From assembly GCA_964513655.1 (NCBI GenBank), contig CAZENQ010000007.1, forward strand, positions 3,491-67,490: a stretch of DNA of 64,000 nucleotides, given 5' to 3'. A program made the position numbers and the translations under genes. The stretch comes from G020350405 sp964513655. GTDB taxonomy: Bacteria; Planctomycetota; Phycisphaerae; Sedimentisphaerales; Anaerobacaceae. Shown piece after piece: positions 54,047 through 63,370 of this stretch; position 1 is the stretch's first letter, and every line of letters starts with the position of its first letter. The notes beneath the pieces were generated by a model. It saw nothing but the letters and a program-made list of their open reading frames with translations. It ran no database searches and had not been told where the DNA came from.

Positions 54047-55690
54047 CTAAATCTCAGCTCTCGTTTCGAATTTCTTCAACGTATTATCAATCCTCATCAA
54101 GGTGTTTTCCTTACCTAACATCTCCACCGAATCGAAAATCGGCAGACTTATCGTCGTCCCGCAGATTGCAACTCGCAGAGGCTGTGCAACCTTGCCCAAA
54201 CCCACGCCCCTCTCCTCCGCCAGACCACGCAACATGTCCTCACTTGCCTCCTTCGTAAATTGCTCCATAGTGGCAACCTTCTCTCGGACAATTCGAAGTA
54301 CGCAAAGCCCCTCACCCTTCAGCAACACCTTCTTGACCGATTTCTCATCGTATCCGATTTGGTCGTTCGCCAAAACGATAAATTTGCTCTTGCGCTCAAT
54401 ATCAGCCAATGTCCGCGCACCCTCACACGCCTTTATCATTCTCGCAAGAAGCCCATCGTCCGCCGCGACTAATGGAGATTCAACCGCCTTCAAATAATCC
54501 TTAAAATGCTCCAGCAGTCTCTCTGGCTCAATCATCCGAATATGCTCGGTGTTAAAAGCAATCAGCTTGTCTCTGTCGAACAGACTGTTCGACTTCGTCA
54601 GACGCGTCAAATCGAACGCTTCAGTCAGCTCGCCCACTGTCATAATCTCGCGTTTATCTCCCGGATTCCACCCAAGCAGCGAAAGAAAATTCACCATCGC
54701 CTCAGGCAAATACCCGCTCCTGAAAAAATCAACGACGTTAATCTCCGGCAGCTCCACACCAAGGTACTTCGCCATCGAATCAATGCTCGGCATATCCGGC
54801 GAACTTTTGCCCTCAATAAAACTCTCAACTTGTTCAACTGAAATCCCACCAACCTCCGCAAGCTTATTAAGGTCAACATCTCTCACAGCCTTAATCGCCT
54901 TGCGAAGCGCCTTCGGCCGCTCACGCTTTGAAAGTTTACCGCCACTCTCGCTGACCGTTACAGACATATGAGCATATCTCGGAAGTTCCCCAAAGCCTAG
55001 GGCCTCCCACAGCAACTGCTGCCCCGGCGTATTCATCAGATGCTCCTGCCCCCGAATAACGTCAGTCGCACCCATCAAATAATCATCAACCACGCACGCA
55101 AAGTTATACGTAGGGAACCCATCGCTCTTCTGTATTATAAAATCGCCAATCTCGCCGGCATCAAAGCTCACCTCTCCACGCACCACATCACAAACCACAA
55201 CCACCCCGCTCTTAGGCACAGCAAAACGCACCGTCACAGGCGTGCCCTCGGCCTTGGCCTTCTCCATATCTTTTTCGTCAGGGAATCTCTCCGGCCGCTT
55301 ATAGACAAAACCTTTCTTTTGCGCCTCCGCCTCCTCACGTCTCGCCTGCAGTTCCTCAGCCGTATCAAAACAGTAATATGCCTTCTGCTCATCCACCAGC
55401 TTCTTCACATACCCATCATAAATCCCCTTCTCTTTCCGCTCGGATTGCAGATAGGGCCCGTTCGCCCCCCCAACCTCAGGACCCTCGTCCCACTCAATAC
55501 CAAGCCATCGCAAATCATCCATCACCTGCTTGCACGCCGTTGGCGTATTACGCTTTTGGTCAGTATCCTCAATCCGAAGTATGAACTTGCCCCCCATCTG
55601 CCTCGCAAAAAGCCAGTTAAATACCGCCGTCCTGGCCCCGCCCACATGCAGATAACCCGTCGGTGACGGTGCAAAACGCGTTACTACCAT
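54047..55690 (-). CDS. gltX: Glutamyl-tRNA synthetase with an inserted HTH-like segment
   Basis: 547 residues, about 60 longer than usual. Class I motifs are present: FAPSPTGYLHVGGARTA near the start and KLSKR (252-256). In known GluRS the KLSKR loop is followed within a few residues by the GYLPEA block. Here GYLPEAMVNFLSLLGW starts only at ~326. The extra ~60 residues (257-319) contain LNKLAEVGG and GISVEQVESFIEGKS then SMAKYLGVEL, a near-perfect XRE/lambda-repressor-type helix-turn-helix pattern. The anticodon-binding part follows normally. The enzyme should still charge tRNA-Glu; the insert's role is unknown. Confidence 0.95.
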   Translation of the reverse strand: MVVTRFAPSPTGYLHVGGARTAVFNWLFARQMGGKFILRIEDTDQKRNTPTACKQVMDDLRWLGIEWDEGPEVGGANGPYLQSERKEKGIYDGYVKKLVDEQKAYYCFDTAEELQARREEAEAQKKGFVYKRPERFPDEKDMEKAKAEGTPVTVRFAVPKSGVVVVCDVVRGEVSFDAGEIGDFIIQKSDGFPTYNFACVVDDYLMGATDVIRGQEHLMNTPGQQLLWEALGFGELPRYAHMSVTVSESGGKLSKRERPKALRKAIKAVRDVDLNKLAEVGGISVEQVESFIEGKSSPDMPSIDSMAKYLGVELPEINVVDFFRSGYLPEAMVNFLSLLGWNPGDKREIMTVGELTEAFDLTRLTKSNSLFDRDKLIAFNTEHIRMIEPERLLEHFKDYLKAVESPLVAADDGLLARMIKACEGARTLADIERKSKFIVLANDQIGYDEKSVKKVLLKGEGLCVLRIVREKVATMEQFTKEASEDMLRGLAEERGVGLGKVAQPLRVAICGTTISLPIFDSVEMLGKENTLMRIDNTLKKFETRAEI

Positions 55691-55796
55691 TAAAAGCCTC
55701 GCAAATTATGGAAAATACGCGAAAACAACCAAAAAGTAAGCTATATCCGCCCCATTGTCAAGAACTGCATAACCGCATGTCTCGCACAACCGACAA

Positions 55797-56705
55797 CTAC
55801 GGCGGACACTTCGCGCACGCCGAGCGAAACAGCATCGTGCTCAGATACCGGTCACCCCGGTCCGCTATGATGGTAACAACAGTACCCGAATCCATCTGCT
55901 CTGCGACAAGCAAAGCACCCGCAACCGCCGCACCGCTGGAGATACCCGCAAATATCCCTTCTTCGGATGCAAGACGACGCGCCATCTCAAACGCCTCCCC
56001 GTCCTTAATCACAATGACGTCATCGAGCCGCGACCTGTCATAAACCTCCGGAACAATCGCCTCCGTCATGTTCTTAAGCCCCTGGATGGTGTGGCCAAGT
56101 GTCGGCTCAACCCCGACAACCCTGATATCTTTCGATTTCTCCCTAAAATAGCGAGATGTCCCCATCAGCGTCCCGCTTGTACCCATCCCCGTGATGAAAA
56201 CATCAATCTCGCCCTTGGTCTGTTCATAAATCTCCGGAGCCGTCGTTTCATAGTGAGCCAGCGGATTGTTCTGGTTCACATACTGATTCGGCATGAAATA
56301 CTCATCAGGATGCCCTTCCAACAGCTTATGCGCCATCATTATTGCCCCGTCTACCCCTTCCTTGGCCGGCGTAAGAACCACCTCCGCACCAAAGGCCTCA
56401 AGAACATGACGCCTCTCCGTGCTCACGCACTCAGGCAAAGTCAGCTTCACACGATAGCCCTTCGATGCGCCAATCATCGCAAGCGCAATGCCCGTATTGC
56501 CAGAAGTCGGCTCGAGTATGGTCTTGCCCTTGGTCAATTCGCCTGATTCCTCGGCCTTGCTAATCATATAAAGCGCAGCCCGGTCCTTCACAGAGCCGCT
56601 CGGATTATTCCCTTCGAGCTTGGCTAAGATTCTAACCTTCCCGTTCGGACTCAGCCGCTTTAACTCCACCAAGGGAGTATTGCCAATCGACGACAGTATG
56701 CTCAT
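55797..56705 (-). CDS. cysK: Cysteine synthase (O-acetylserine sulfhydrylase)
   Basis: 302 residues, a PLP enzyme that makes cysteine from O-acetylserine and sulfide. The PLP lysine is Lys40 (NPSGSVKDRAALY). The phosphate and substrate loops are EPTSGNTGIALA (~65-76) and ITGMGTSGTLMG in the middle. GISSGAAVAGAL is near the end. Length matches CysK/CysM. It lies 106 bases upstream of gltX. Confidence 0.95.
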   Translation of the reverse strand: MSILSSIGNTPLVELKRLSPNGKVRILAKLEGNNPSGSVKDRAALYMISKAEESGELTKGKTILEPTSGNTGIALAMIGASKGYRVKLTLPECVSTERRHVLEAFGAEVVLTPAKEGVDGAIMMAHKLLEGHPDEYFMPNQYVNQNNPLAHYETTAPEIYEQTKGEIDVFITGMGTSGTLMGTSRYFREKSKDIRVVGVEPTLGHTIQGLKNMTEAIVPEVYDRSRLDDVIVIKDGEAFEMARRLASEEGIFAGISSGAAVAGALLVAEQMDSGTVVTIIADRGDRYLSTMLFRSACAKCPP

Positions 56706-56862
56706 TAATGTCTTCTCCTAAATTCAAACCCTCATAACACCGGCCGCAATAATAACAAAAAAACCCACACTTTCCAAGCCTTATATTCCGCTCTGTGTCA
56801 AAGTGCCTCACTCACAACGCCAAACTGGACAAAACAACTACAATCTGCTAAATTCCTATGCA

Positions 56863-57351
56863 ATGATAGATAGAAAGCCCTTAAAACTAAATCACCGTGA
56901 TTTAATCGAGGTCATCAGAAAAACACCTTTGGTATCAATCGACCTCATCATCGAAAACAACCGTGGCGAAATTCTCCTCGGCCTGCGAAAAAACGCCCCT
57001 GCTAAGGACTTCTGGTTCGTCCCCGGCGGCCGAATCCTAAAAGACGAATCAATCCCCGATGCCTTCAACCGCATCGCCAAAGATGAACTCGCAATTATCC
57101 TCACCTGCGAAAAGGCTAAGTTCCTCGGCGTTTTCGAGCACTGGTACCCGGATAACTTCACCCAGAAACAAAAGGCCAGCACTCACTACATAGTATTGGC
57201 CCACCACATCAAAATAACCGATGCACCGTCCGAATTCCCAGAAGACCAGCACTCTCAACACAAATGGTTCGACAAAAGCTCCCTGCTGAAAGACGAAAAA
57301 GTCCACCCCAACACAAAGGCATATTTTGAAAAACCGTACCTTATCCCATAA
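56863..57351 (+). CDS. GDP-mannose mannosyl hydrolase-type Nudix protein
   Basis: 162 residues from ATG 56863; an ATG 20 codons earlier gives an unlikely tail. The start (PLKLNHRDLIEVIRKTPLV) and the modified Nudix box WFVPGGRILKDES then NRIAKDEL (~52-76) match GDP-mannose hydrolases, in which the usual Glu pair of the Nudix box is changed. It would release mannose or glucose from GDP-sugars. It lies 72 bases before glnS on the same strand. Confidence 0.88.
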   Translation: MIDRKPLKLNHRDLIEVIRKTPLVSIDLIIENNRGEILLGLRKNAPAKDFWFVPGGRILKDESIPDAFNRIAKDELAIILTCEKAKFLGVFEHWYPDNFTQKQKASTHYIVLAHHIKITDAPSEFPEDQHSQHKWFDKSSLLKDEKVHPNTKAYFEKPYLIP

Positions 57352-57423
57352 ACTGTTATCTGCTACAATATCACGATTGAACTTCTCGATGAATACATAG
57401 CCGTTTTGCCAGGATAAAACCAA

Positions 57424-59130
57424 GTGAATAAACCAAACACCGGACAAGACAACAAAAGCCAAAAGTCAGACTTCATCCAGCAGATTGTCGCCAAAGACCT
57501 GAAAACTAATAAATGGTCCGGCCGCGTGCATACCCGCTTCCCCCCCGAGCCCAACGGCTACCTCCACATCGGACACGCAAAAAGCATCTGCCTTAATTTC
57601 GGCATCGCAGACCAGTTCTCCGGCCTGTGCAACCTCCGATTCGACGACACCAACCCCATAAAAGAAGAAGCCGAATACATCGAGGCAATCAAAGAGGATG
57701 TCCGTTGGCTCGGCTTCGATTGGCAGGACCGCCTGTATTACGCCTCAGACTATTTCCAGCAGATGTACGAATACGCCCTCCAGCTCATAAAGGCCGGCAA
57801 GGCCTACGTCTGCGACCTGACACCCGACCAAACGAGACAGTACCGTGGCACTCTCACCAAACCCGGCAAAGACAGCCCCTATAGAAACCGCTCCATCGAA
57901 GAAAACCTCGACCTCTTCGAGCAAATGAAAGCAGGCAAATTCCCCGATGGCTCACGGACCCTCCGGGCCAAAATCGACATGGCACACCCCAACCTCAACA
58001 TGCGAGACCCCGTCATGCACCGAATCCTCCACGCCGCCCACCCCCGAACCGGCGACGCCTGGTGCATTTACCCGATGTACGACTGGGCACACGGCCTCGA
58101 AGACTCCATCGAAAAAATCACCCACTCAATCTGCACCCTCGAATTCGAAAACCACCGCCCCCTCTACGACTGGTTCCTCGACCAGCTCGGCGTCTTCCAT
58201 CCACGGCAAATCGAGTTCGCCCGCCTGAATATAAGTTACACCGTAATGAGCAAACGTAAGCTCCTGCAGTTAGTCGCCGATGGCCTCGTCAGCGGCTGGG
58301 ACGACCCGCGATTGCCCACCATCTGCGGCCTCCGCCGAAGAGGCTACTCACCCGCCGCCATCAGAAACTTCTGCAAAGTCATCGGCGTAAACAAATTCAA
58401 CAGCACCGTCGACATCGCACTATTGGAGCACTGCCTCCGCGAAGACCTCAACAAAACCTCCCCCCGCGTAATGGCCGTCCTAAAACCGCTAAAAGTCATC
58501 ATCGATAATTACCCCGAGGATAAAGTCGAACACCTCGATGCCGTCAACAACCCCGAAGACCCCTCCGCCGGTACGCGCAAAGTCCCCTTCTCCAGAGAAC
58601 TCTACATCGAGCACGATGACTTTATGGAGAGCCCCCCGAAAAAGTTCTACCGCCTGGCCCCCGGCCGAGAAGTCCGCCTCCGCTACGCCTATTTCATCAC
58701 CTGCACCAGCGTAACCAAAGACCCCAATGGCAATATCACCGCACTGCACTGCACCTACGACCCCGCAACCCGTGGCGGCGACGCACCCGACGGCCGAAAG
58801 GTAAAATCCACCCTCCACTGGGTCTCAGCCCCACACGCTATAAGGGCCGAAGTCCGACTCTACGACCATCTCTTCACAAACCAAAACCCGGACGATGCAC
58901 CCGAAGACCAGGACTTCAAATCCAACCTAAACCCCAACTCTCTCCAGGTCCTGACAGACTGCTGCGTCGAACCATCCCTGACAGATGCAACACCGCTGAG
59001 TCGTTACCAGTTCGAGAGACTCGGTTATTTCTGCACCGACCCCGACTCATCCAAAGATAACCTCATCTTCAACCGAACCGTAACCCTCCGCGACACTTGG
59101 GCAAAAATCCAAAAAGCACAACAAAAGTAA
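57424..59130 (+). CDS. glnS: Glutaminyl-tRNA synthetase
   Basis: 568 residues from GTG 57424. It charges tRNA-Gln directly. Class I motifs are RFPPEPNGYLHIGHAKS at the start and VMSKRKL in the middle. GlnRS-specific parts are FDDTNPIKEEAEYIEAI and MYDWAHGLEDSIEKITHS. The C-terminal beta-barrels fit. GlnRS in bacteria is believed to come from eukaryotes. It is found here close to GluRS, so indirect Gln-tRNA formation is not needed. Confidence 0.96.
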   Translation: MNKPNTGQDNKSQKSDFIQQIVAKDLKTNKWSGRVHTRFPPEPNGYLHIGHAKSICLNFGIADQFSGLCNLRFDDTNPIKEEAEYIEAIKEDVRWLGFDWQDRLYYASDYFQQMYEYALQLIKAGKAYVCDLTPDQTRQYRGTLTKPGKDSPYRNRSIEENLDLFEQMKAGKFPDGSRTLRAKIDMAHPNLNMRDPVMHRILHAAHPRTGDAWCIYPMYDWAHGLEDSIEKITHSICTLEFENHRPLYDWFLDQLGVFHPRQIEFARLNISYTVMSKRKLLQLVADGLVSGWDDPRLPTICGLRRRGYSPAAIRNFCKVIGVNKFNSTVDIALLEHCLREDLNKTSPRVMAVLKPLKVIIDNYPEDKVEHLDAVNNPEDPSAGTRKVPFSRELYIEHDDFMESPPKKFYRLAPGREVRLRYAYFITCTSVTKDPNGNITALHCTYDPATRGGDAPDGRKVKSTLHWVSAPHAIRAEVRLYDHLFTNQNPDDAPEDQDFKSNLNPNSLQVLTDCCVEPSLTDATPLSRYQFERLGYFCTDPDSSKDNLIFNRTVTLRDTWAKIQKAQQK

Positions 59131-59138
59131 TTAGTCAA

Positions 59139-59942
59139 TCACACCCCCGGCGATACCGTAAGCAGCTTATAGCACGCAAGTGCCATAAGCACGATAAAAA
59201 CTATCCGCACCACCCTGCTCGGAAGCCTATGCACCCCCCTGCCGCCCAAAAACGCCCCAATAATCGCCCCCGGTATAACAACCGCCGATATCTTCAGGGC
59301 CTCTATTGCCGCAATACCGTGTTGGGGCAAAGTTGCCGTCTTATAAACCGCTGCCAGAATAGTCAGCAATGCAATCGCGGCCGCAGAATTGCTTATGGCG
59401 CGCTTCAACGGCAGCCGCAAAAAAAGCTGCTGCGTAGGAACCAAAAGCACCCCGCCCCCAAGACCCAAAAGGCCCGCCGGCACCCCGCTCAACAGCCCAC
59501 AGACAATACTCAAACCCGCCGACCGCCGGACACCGGAAATATCAAAACCGTCAGCTCCACCGTCAGACCCGCCGAATTTCAAGCAATTGTAAACTACCAC
59601 ATAAACCATAAAACCGCCCAGTATCCGCGCCAAAAGATAACTGTTCTCCCCCGCAAAAACCGAACTGTTGCTAATCGCCACCCCAATAACGCTTCCCACT
59701 GCAGCCGCAGGTATCAGCCATTTAAGAACATCCCACATCAAAACCTTCTCACTCCGATGTACAATCGTAGCAGACGCACCGACAAAAAAACTACAAATCA
59801 TCGCAGACGCCTGATACAGATGCTGGTTCTCGCCAAACGCAAACACGAGTGCCGGTATCATAATCACCGAACCCCCAATCCCCAACAGCCCCCCGAAAAC
59901 TCCCATCACAACACCAATCGTCGCTAAAACCAAATAATCCAT
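59139..59942 (-). CDS. TauE/SafE-family (TSUP) sulfite/organosulfur exporter
   Basis: 267 residues, eight hydrophobic helices in two halves. The halves begin with VMGVFGGLLGIGGSVIMIPA and LLSGVPAGLLGLGGGVLLVP, the family hallmark. Such proteins move sulfite, sulfonates or related anions; the substrate is not fixed. It is convergent with glnS and six bases after trpC. Confidence 0.9.
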   Translation of the reverse strand: MDYLVLATIGVVMGVFGGLLGIGGSVIMIPALVFAFGENQHLYQASAMICSFFVGASATIVHRSEKVLMWDVLKWLIPAAAVGSVIGVAISNSSVFAGENSYLLARILGGFMVYVVVYNCLKFGGSDGGADGFDISGVRRSAGLSIVCGLLSGVPAGLLGLGGGVLLVPTQQLFLRLPLKRAISNSAAAIALLTILAAVYKTATLPQHGIAAIEALKISAVVIPGAIIGAFLGGRGVHRLPSRVVRIVFIVLMALACYKLLTVSPGV

Positions 59943-59948
59943 CAGCTG

Positions 59949-60752
59949 TCAGCCGAATAGCTCCCCAAATTTCCCCTCTATATCATCGCTCTCGCAAAGC
60001 ACCTGCCCGACAAGAACCGCTCGCACGCCGGCGGATTTCAGCTTTTCAACATCGCCCCGCGTCTTTATCCCGCTCTCGGCAACCAGTTCGTCCTTGTTAT
60101 CCAGAAGCCCCGCTAATCGACCCGTCGTATTCAAGTCCACCTCCATCGTCGCCAGGTCACGATTATTAATCCCAAGAACGCTGTAGCCCTTCTTCGGAAA
60201 CCCTATAACACTGCGCACCTGCATCAGCGTATCGGCCCCGTGAACCTCCAACAGAACCGTCAGCGTTAACTCAGCCGCCGTTATCATCAAGTCCATCAAT
60301 TCCCCCGCGGGCAAAGCCTCCGCTATCAGCAGTATCGCATCGGCTCCTGCCGCCCGCGACTCGTAAACCTGCCACTGGTCGATAATAAAATCCTTCCGCA
60401 AAACCGGTAAATCAACCGCCTTCTTAATCTGACTTATATATTCGAGCCTGCCCTGAAAATATTTCTCATCGGTTAAAACACTGATTGCGTCGGCCCCGCA
60501 CTTCTTGTATGTCCGCGCAATCGCCACCGCGTCGAAATCCTCCCGAATAATCCCCGCCGAGGGCGACGCCTTCTTGACCTCCGCAATAACATTCAGCCCC
60601 CGGCTGTTGCGCCTCGTAACCGCCTTGTAAAAATTCCGGCACTTACTCATCGAGCCGACCTGCTCGCGCAGCTCCTCCAGACTCCGCCCCTTCCGCCGCT
60701 CATCTACCTCGGCCCTCTTGTCCGCAAGTATTTGCTCTAATATATTCGCCAA
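59949..60752 (-). CDS. trpC: Indole-3-glycerol phosphate synthase
   Basis: 267 residues from TTG 60752 (LANILEQILADKRAEV), the start that fits the family; a frame 58 codons longer is only a read-through of the leader. It closes the indole ring in tryptophan synthesis. Conserved parts are VIAEVKKASPSAGIIREDFD, ISVLTDEKYFQG, LPVLRKDFIIDQWQVYE, LEVHGADTL and GINNRDLATMEVD. The C-terminal ESGIKTRGDVEKL is also typical. No other trp genes are adjacent. Confidence 0.93.
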   Translation of the reverse strand: MANILEQILADKRAEVDERRKGRSLEELREQVGSMSKCRNFYKAVTRRNSRGLNVIAEVKKASPSAGIIREDFDAVAIARTYKKCGADAISVLTDEKYFQGRLEYISQIKKAVDLPVLRKDFIIDQWQVYESRAAGADAILLIAEALPAGELMDLMITAAELTLTVLLEVHGADTLMQVRSVIGFPKKGYSVLGINNRDLATMEVDLNTTGRLAGLLDNKDELVAESGIKTRGDVEKLKSAGVRAVLVGQVLCESDDIEGKFGELFG

Positions 60753-60843
60753 TCCACTCGCCCGCCAATACGCCAACCTAAAATGCAAAACAATCCAAAA
60801 TCTTGAACTTTGCCCTCTAATTTCTATGTCTAATCTTTGTTCC

Positions 60844-61248
60844 TTATTTTTTCGCTTCCGATGCCTGCACATACGCCATACGGACCTGCCCGACCATATT
60901 GGCAAGGGCCTTTTCTTCCTGCTCACTCAGGTTGCCTTTCGTCTTCTCTTCCAGCGTCTCCAACATATCGATATTGTATTTCGCTAACTCCAAATCAGGC
61001 TCCCTCTTTCCCTCTTGACCCTCCACCGCCAGCACGCCCAGTGAAAACAACGCCTGCGTAACAAGCATACTCACCAGCGCCGCAAAATCACCCTTTGGCA
61101 GCGGCCCCCGGCCCTCCGGCTGCTCCTTCGCCTCCTCCTTCTCGGCCTTCTCCTGCCCTGCTAATACCTCCTTTTCCTTCTTCGCCTGCTCTTTCCAGTC
61201 CTCATCAATTATGACCTTCTTCTCGTCTTTCTTTTTTTCTTCAGCCAT
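60844..61248 (-). CDS. DUF1844-domain protein
   Basis: 134 residues. The first ~50 are charged and helical (EEKKKDEKK and the Lys/Glu-rich stretch after it), the DUF1844 core (~55-130) has FAALVSMLVTQALFSLGVLA and LAKYNIDMLETLEEKTKGNL. The family is small, widespread in planctomycetes and proteobacteria, and unassigned. It is 42 bases after smpB and 91 before trpC. Confidence 0.85.
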   Translation of the reverse strand: MAEEKKKDEKKVIIDEDWKEQAKKEKEVLAGQEKAEKEEAKEQPEGRGPLPKGDFAALVSMLVTQALFSLGVLAVEGQEGKREPDLELAKYNIDMLETLEEKTKGNLSEQEEKALANMVGQVRMAYVQASEAKK

Positions 61249-61290
61249 TTCTAATACTCCCGTAAATCCTTATTTGCTTTTCTTGCCCTT

Positions 61291-61779
61291 TTACTTTCTA
61301 CGATACTTTTTCATGTCCCTGTCCACATCTCGCCTCTGCGTCCTCTCAGTGATTCTCTTGCGCTTATCATATTGCCTCTTACCTCGTGCCAGAGCTAACT
61401 CTATCTTCGCCAGGCCCCTGCCGTTAAAATAAATCCGCAGCGGCACTAACGTAAAGCCCCGCTGCTCAAGCTTCACTCTTATCTTGCCAATCTCTGTCTT
61501 GTGCAGCAGCAGCTTCCTTTTTCTCGCCGGCTCATGCTGGGCCGCCCCGGCCTGCTTATACTCGGCTATACTCGCACCTACAAGCCAGCACTCATCCTTC
61601 TCTATCCTCGCGTACGACCCGCTAAGGTCCGCCTGCCCCTCCCGAAGAGACTTCACCTCAGAACCCAACAAAGACATCCCGGCCTCGTAACGCTCGATAA
61701 GCTCGAAGTTTCGATACGCCTTCTTATTGACCGTTACAGAGCTCTCTTTTGCCTTACCTTTACCCGACTTCGCCGACAT
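61291..61779 (-). CDS. smpB: SsrA-binding protein SmpB
   Basis: 162 residues. SmpB carries tmRNA to stalled ribosomes. Conserved parts are VNKKAYRNFELIERYEAGM, LLGSEVKSLREGQADLSGSY and the basic tail (LALARGKRQYDKRKRITER). The window itself has no tmRNA that I can see. No oddities. Confidence 0.97.
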   Translation of the reverse strand: MSAKSGKGKAKESSVTVNKKAYRNFELIERYEAGMSLLGSEVKSLREGQADLSGSYARIEKDECWLVGASIAEYKQAGAAQHEPARKRKLLLHKTEIGKIRVKLEQRGFTLVPLRIYFNGRGLAKIELALARGKRQYDKRKRITERTQRRDVDRDMKKYRRK

Positions 61780-61832
61780 CTAAAACATAATAACAACCCA
61801 ACCCCATTTTTACAACCAATCAACCAGCCTAT

Positions 61833-62438
61833 CTAACTGCGGCCGCCCCGCCTGTCCCTGCCAATCCGCCGTCTTTGACTGCGCATCTGATACAGGCGCT
61901 CTGAGAATCCACCCTCGTTTGCGAAGGACTCCTCCAGCTTCCGGATTTGTCGTCCCAAAAGGAAGCTGGCCTGGTTAATCAAACAGATAAGCGTATTGGC
62001 CGCCGTCTCTGCATCGGTTGTCCGAATTAAATAAGGGTCCGACCTGTCCGACTTGTCTGACCTGTCCGATTTGTCCGACCGGTACCGTTTTCTCACCGCG
62101 ATCGCCTCCGGCGAATCCTTCGGCCATATTCGTAGTTTTCGCTGCCGAAGGAAGTCCTCGTAGTCCAGCAGCAGTTCCTCTAAACTCGCCCGTGCCACCC
62201 CTGTCAGCTTCAATTCCGTTTTCTTCGACGTCACCGAAGCCATGCTGCCTTCCGCAATGTTCTGTACGCCGCTTCGTGCCGCCTGAACCATCTGGTCGCG
62301 CGTCCGCGAGGTCTTTTCGATGAATCTGTCGCAGAAAATTACTGTCGCATCATAAACCATCTGAGCCGTCTGGAAACTTCGCAGCTTCCGGTATCCTCCA
62401 TGCGGCCTGATTGCCTTGTCTAGTTCATCCATTCTCAT
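61833..62438 (-). CDS. Four-helix-bundle protein with SDK/SDR repeat insertion
   Basis: 201 residues from ATG 62438 (MRMDELDKAIRPHGGYRKL); an ATG 21 codons earlier overlaps the upstream gene. The fold is the S23/IVP-type four helix bundle with FQTAQMVYDATVIFCDRF and RDQMVQAARSGVQNIAEGS. The family occurs often in uncultured bacteria and lacks a clear role; some relatives are encoded in 23S rRNA intervening sequences. Between two helices sits a run of SDKSDRSD repeats encoded by 9-base tandem repeats. The extra C-terminal helix fits the suffix subfamily. Confidence 0.8.
   Translation of the reverse strand: MRMDELDKAIRPHGGYRKLRSFQTAQMVYDATVIFCDRFIEKTSRTRDQMVQAARSGVQNIAEGSMASVTSKKTELKLTGVARASLEELLLDYEDFLRQRKLRIWPKDSPEAIAVRKRYRSDKSDRSDKSDRSDPYLIRTTDAETAANTLICLINQASFLLGRQIRKLEESFANEGGFSERLYQMRSQRRRIGRDRRGGRS
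62038..62082. repeat. Five tandem 9-base repeats
   Basis: The units are GTCCGACCT, GTCCGACTT, GTCTGACCT, GTCCGATTT and GTCCGACCG. They encode the Ser-Asp-Lys/Arg stretch in the four-helix-bundle gene, on the opposite strand and in frame, so the repeat length changes the protein by three residues per unit. Confidence 0.85.
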
Positions 62439-62490
62439 TCTCTTGCTCGTCTTTTGGTAGTTGATATTTTTTAACGTATTAAATGAGCCA

Positions 62491-62889
62491 TTATTCAACA
62501 TCCTTATTTCCGAAGATAATAGTGATTCCGTAGTAAATCACACATAGCATTATTGCCGCCTCAATAGCAATAGCAATAGAAGCCAAAACTTGTACTATAG
62601 ATTCTGCCACTTCTGTTTCTTTAGACATTTCTTCGACCGTGGTTCTTAAAACTGGTATTTCAAGGATGACATCAAAAACTAATTGGTATATTGCCATCAG
62701 AGTTAAAAGTACTACCGCCCAAAGCTGTCTCCTTAATAAAAAAATAGCCCCTGCAAGCCAGAACAGAAAGCAAATTATTTCAGTTGAACTCAGATTCCAG
62801 CCCTCGTCTCTAGGCACTAACCAGCCGACTGCGACGATAATTGCCAAAACAGCAATAAATTTCCTTTTGAACATGCGAGGCAATCTCAC
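62491..62889 (-). CDS. Hypothetical membrane protein
   Basis: 132 residues with about four hydrophobic segments (~10-24, 36-52, 54-75, 98-125). No recognised motif. It overlaps the longer frame of the next gene by 11 bases. It is the third of three small membrane protein genes in a row. Confidence 0.55.
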   Translation of the reverse strand: MRLPRMFKRKFIAVLAIIVAVGWLVPRDEGWNLSSTEIICFLFWLAGAIFLLRRQLWAVVLLTLMAIYQLVFDVILEIPVLRTTVEEMSKETEVAESIVQVLASIAIAIEAAIMLCVIYYGITIIFGNKDVE

Positions 62890-62914
62890 AGCATAAGTCC
62901 TTATTTTTTGTGAT

Positions 62915-63283
62915 TCATTTAATTATTCTCTTTACTAAACGAACAAGCCCGATCAGAGACCAATACAAGATGAACAAAATGATTGAAACTAATAATCCTG
63001 CAATCAAGTTTGTGGACAAACCCACCACGCCACCTACCCCGATATTTAAAAGCAATAGAATTCTGTTATGACCCTCGCGCACACCTGAATCGAATCCTTC
63101 AGAGATATCTAAAATAATCACTTTGATTACCAAATAGAGACCCCATATCGCAGAAATAAGGATGGCAGGCACGACAATAGCGTAGTTTATGTTTCTTTCG
63201 TTACCGGTAACAGCTAAGACTATACAGACAGCCAAGAATAAAGCCAAAAGAATCAACTGTATAAGTGTCTGTTTCTTGTTCAC
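62915..63283 (-). CDS. Hypothetical membrane protein
   Basis: 122 residues, four transmembrane helices (~7-24, 32-55, 75-92, 94-116), ending in a basic tail (LVRLVKRIIK). No family recognised. It lies on the same strand and between two other small membrane protein genes, with 25 bases to the next. Confidence 0.55.
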   Translation of the reverse strand: MNKKQTLIQLILLALFLAVCIVLAVTGNERNINYAIVVPAILISAIWGLYLVIKVIILDISEGFDSGVREGHNRILLLLNIGVGGVVGLSTNLIAGLLVSIILFILYWSLIGLVRLVKRIIK

Positions 63284-63370
63284 AATCCAATTCTCCCTCT
63301 CACCCTAGTTTCTTTTCTTCATAATTCATAATTCCGCTCAGGCGGTCCTCCCATTCTACCGCTTGCCGAT

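Noticed and set aside
59097..59927. 276-codon open frame opposite the TauE/SafE gene
   Set aside because: Extremely Arg/Asn/His-rich shadow of a membrane protein gene.
62038..62082. Short CRISPR-like array
   Set aside because: Units are 9 bases and directly adjacent with no spacers, and they are in frame inside a gene.
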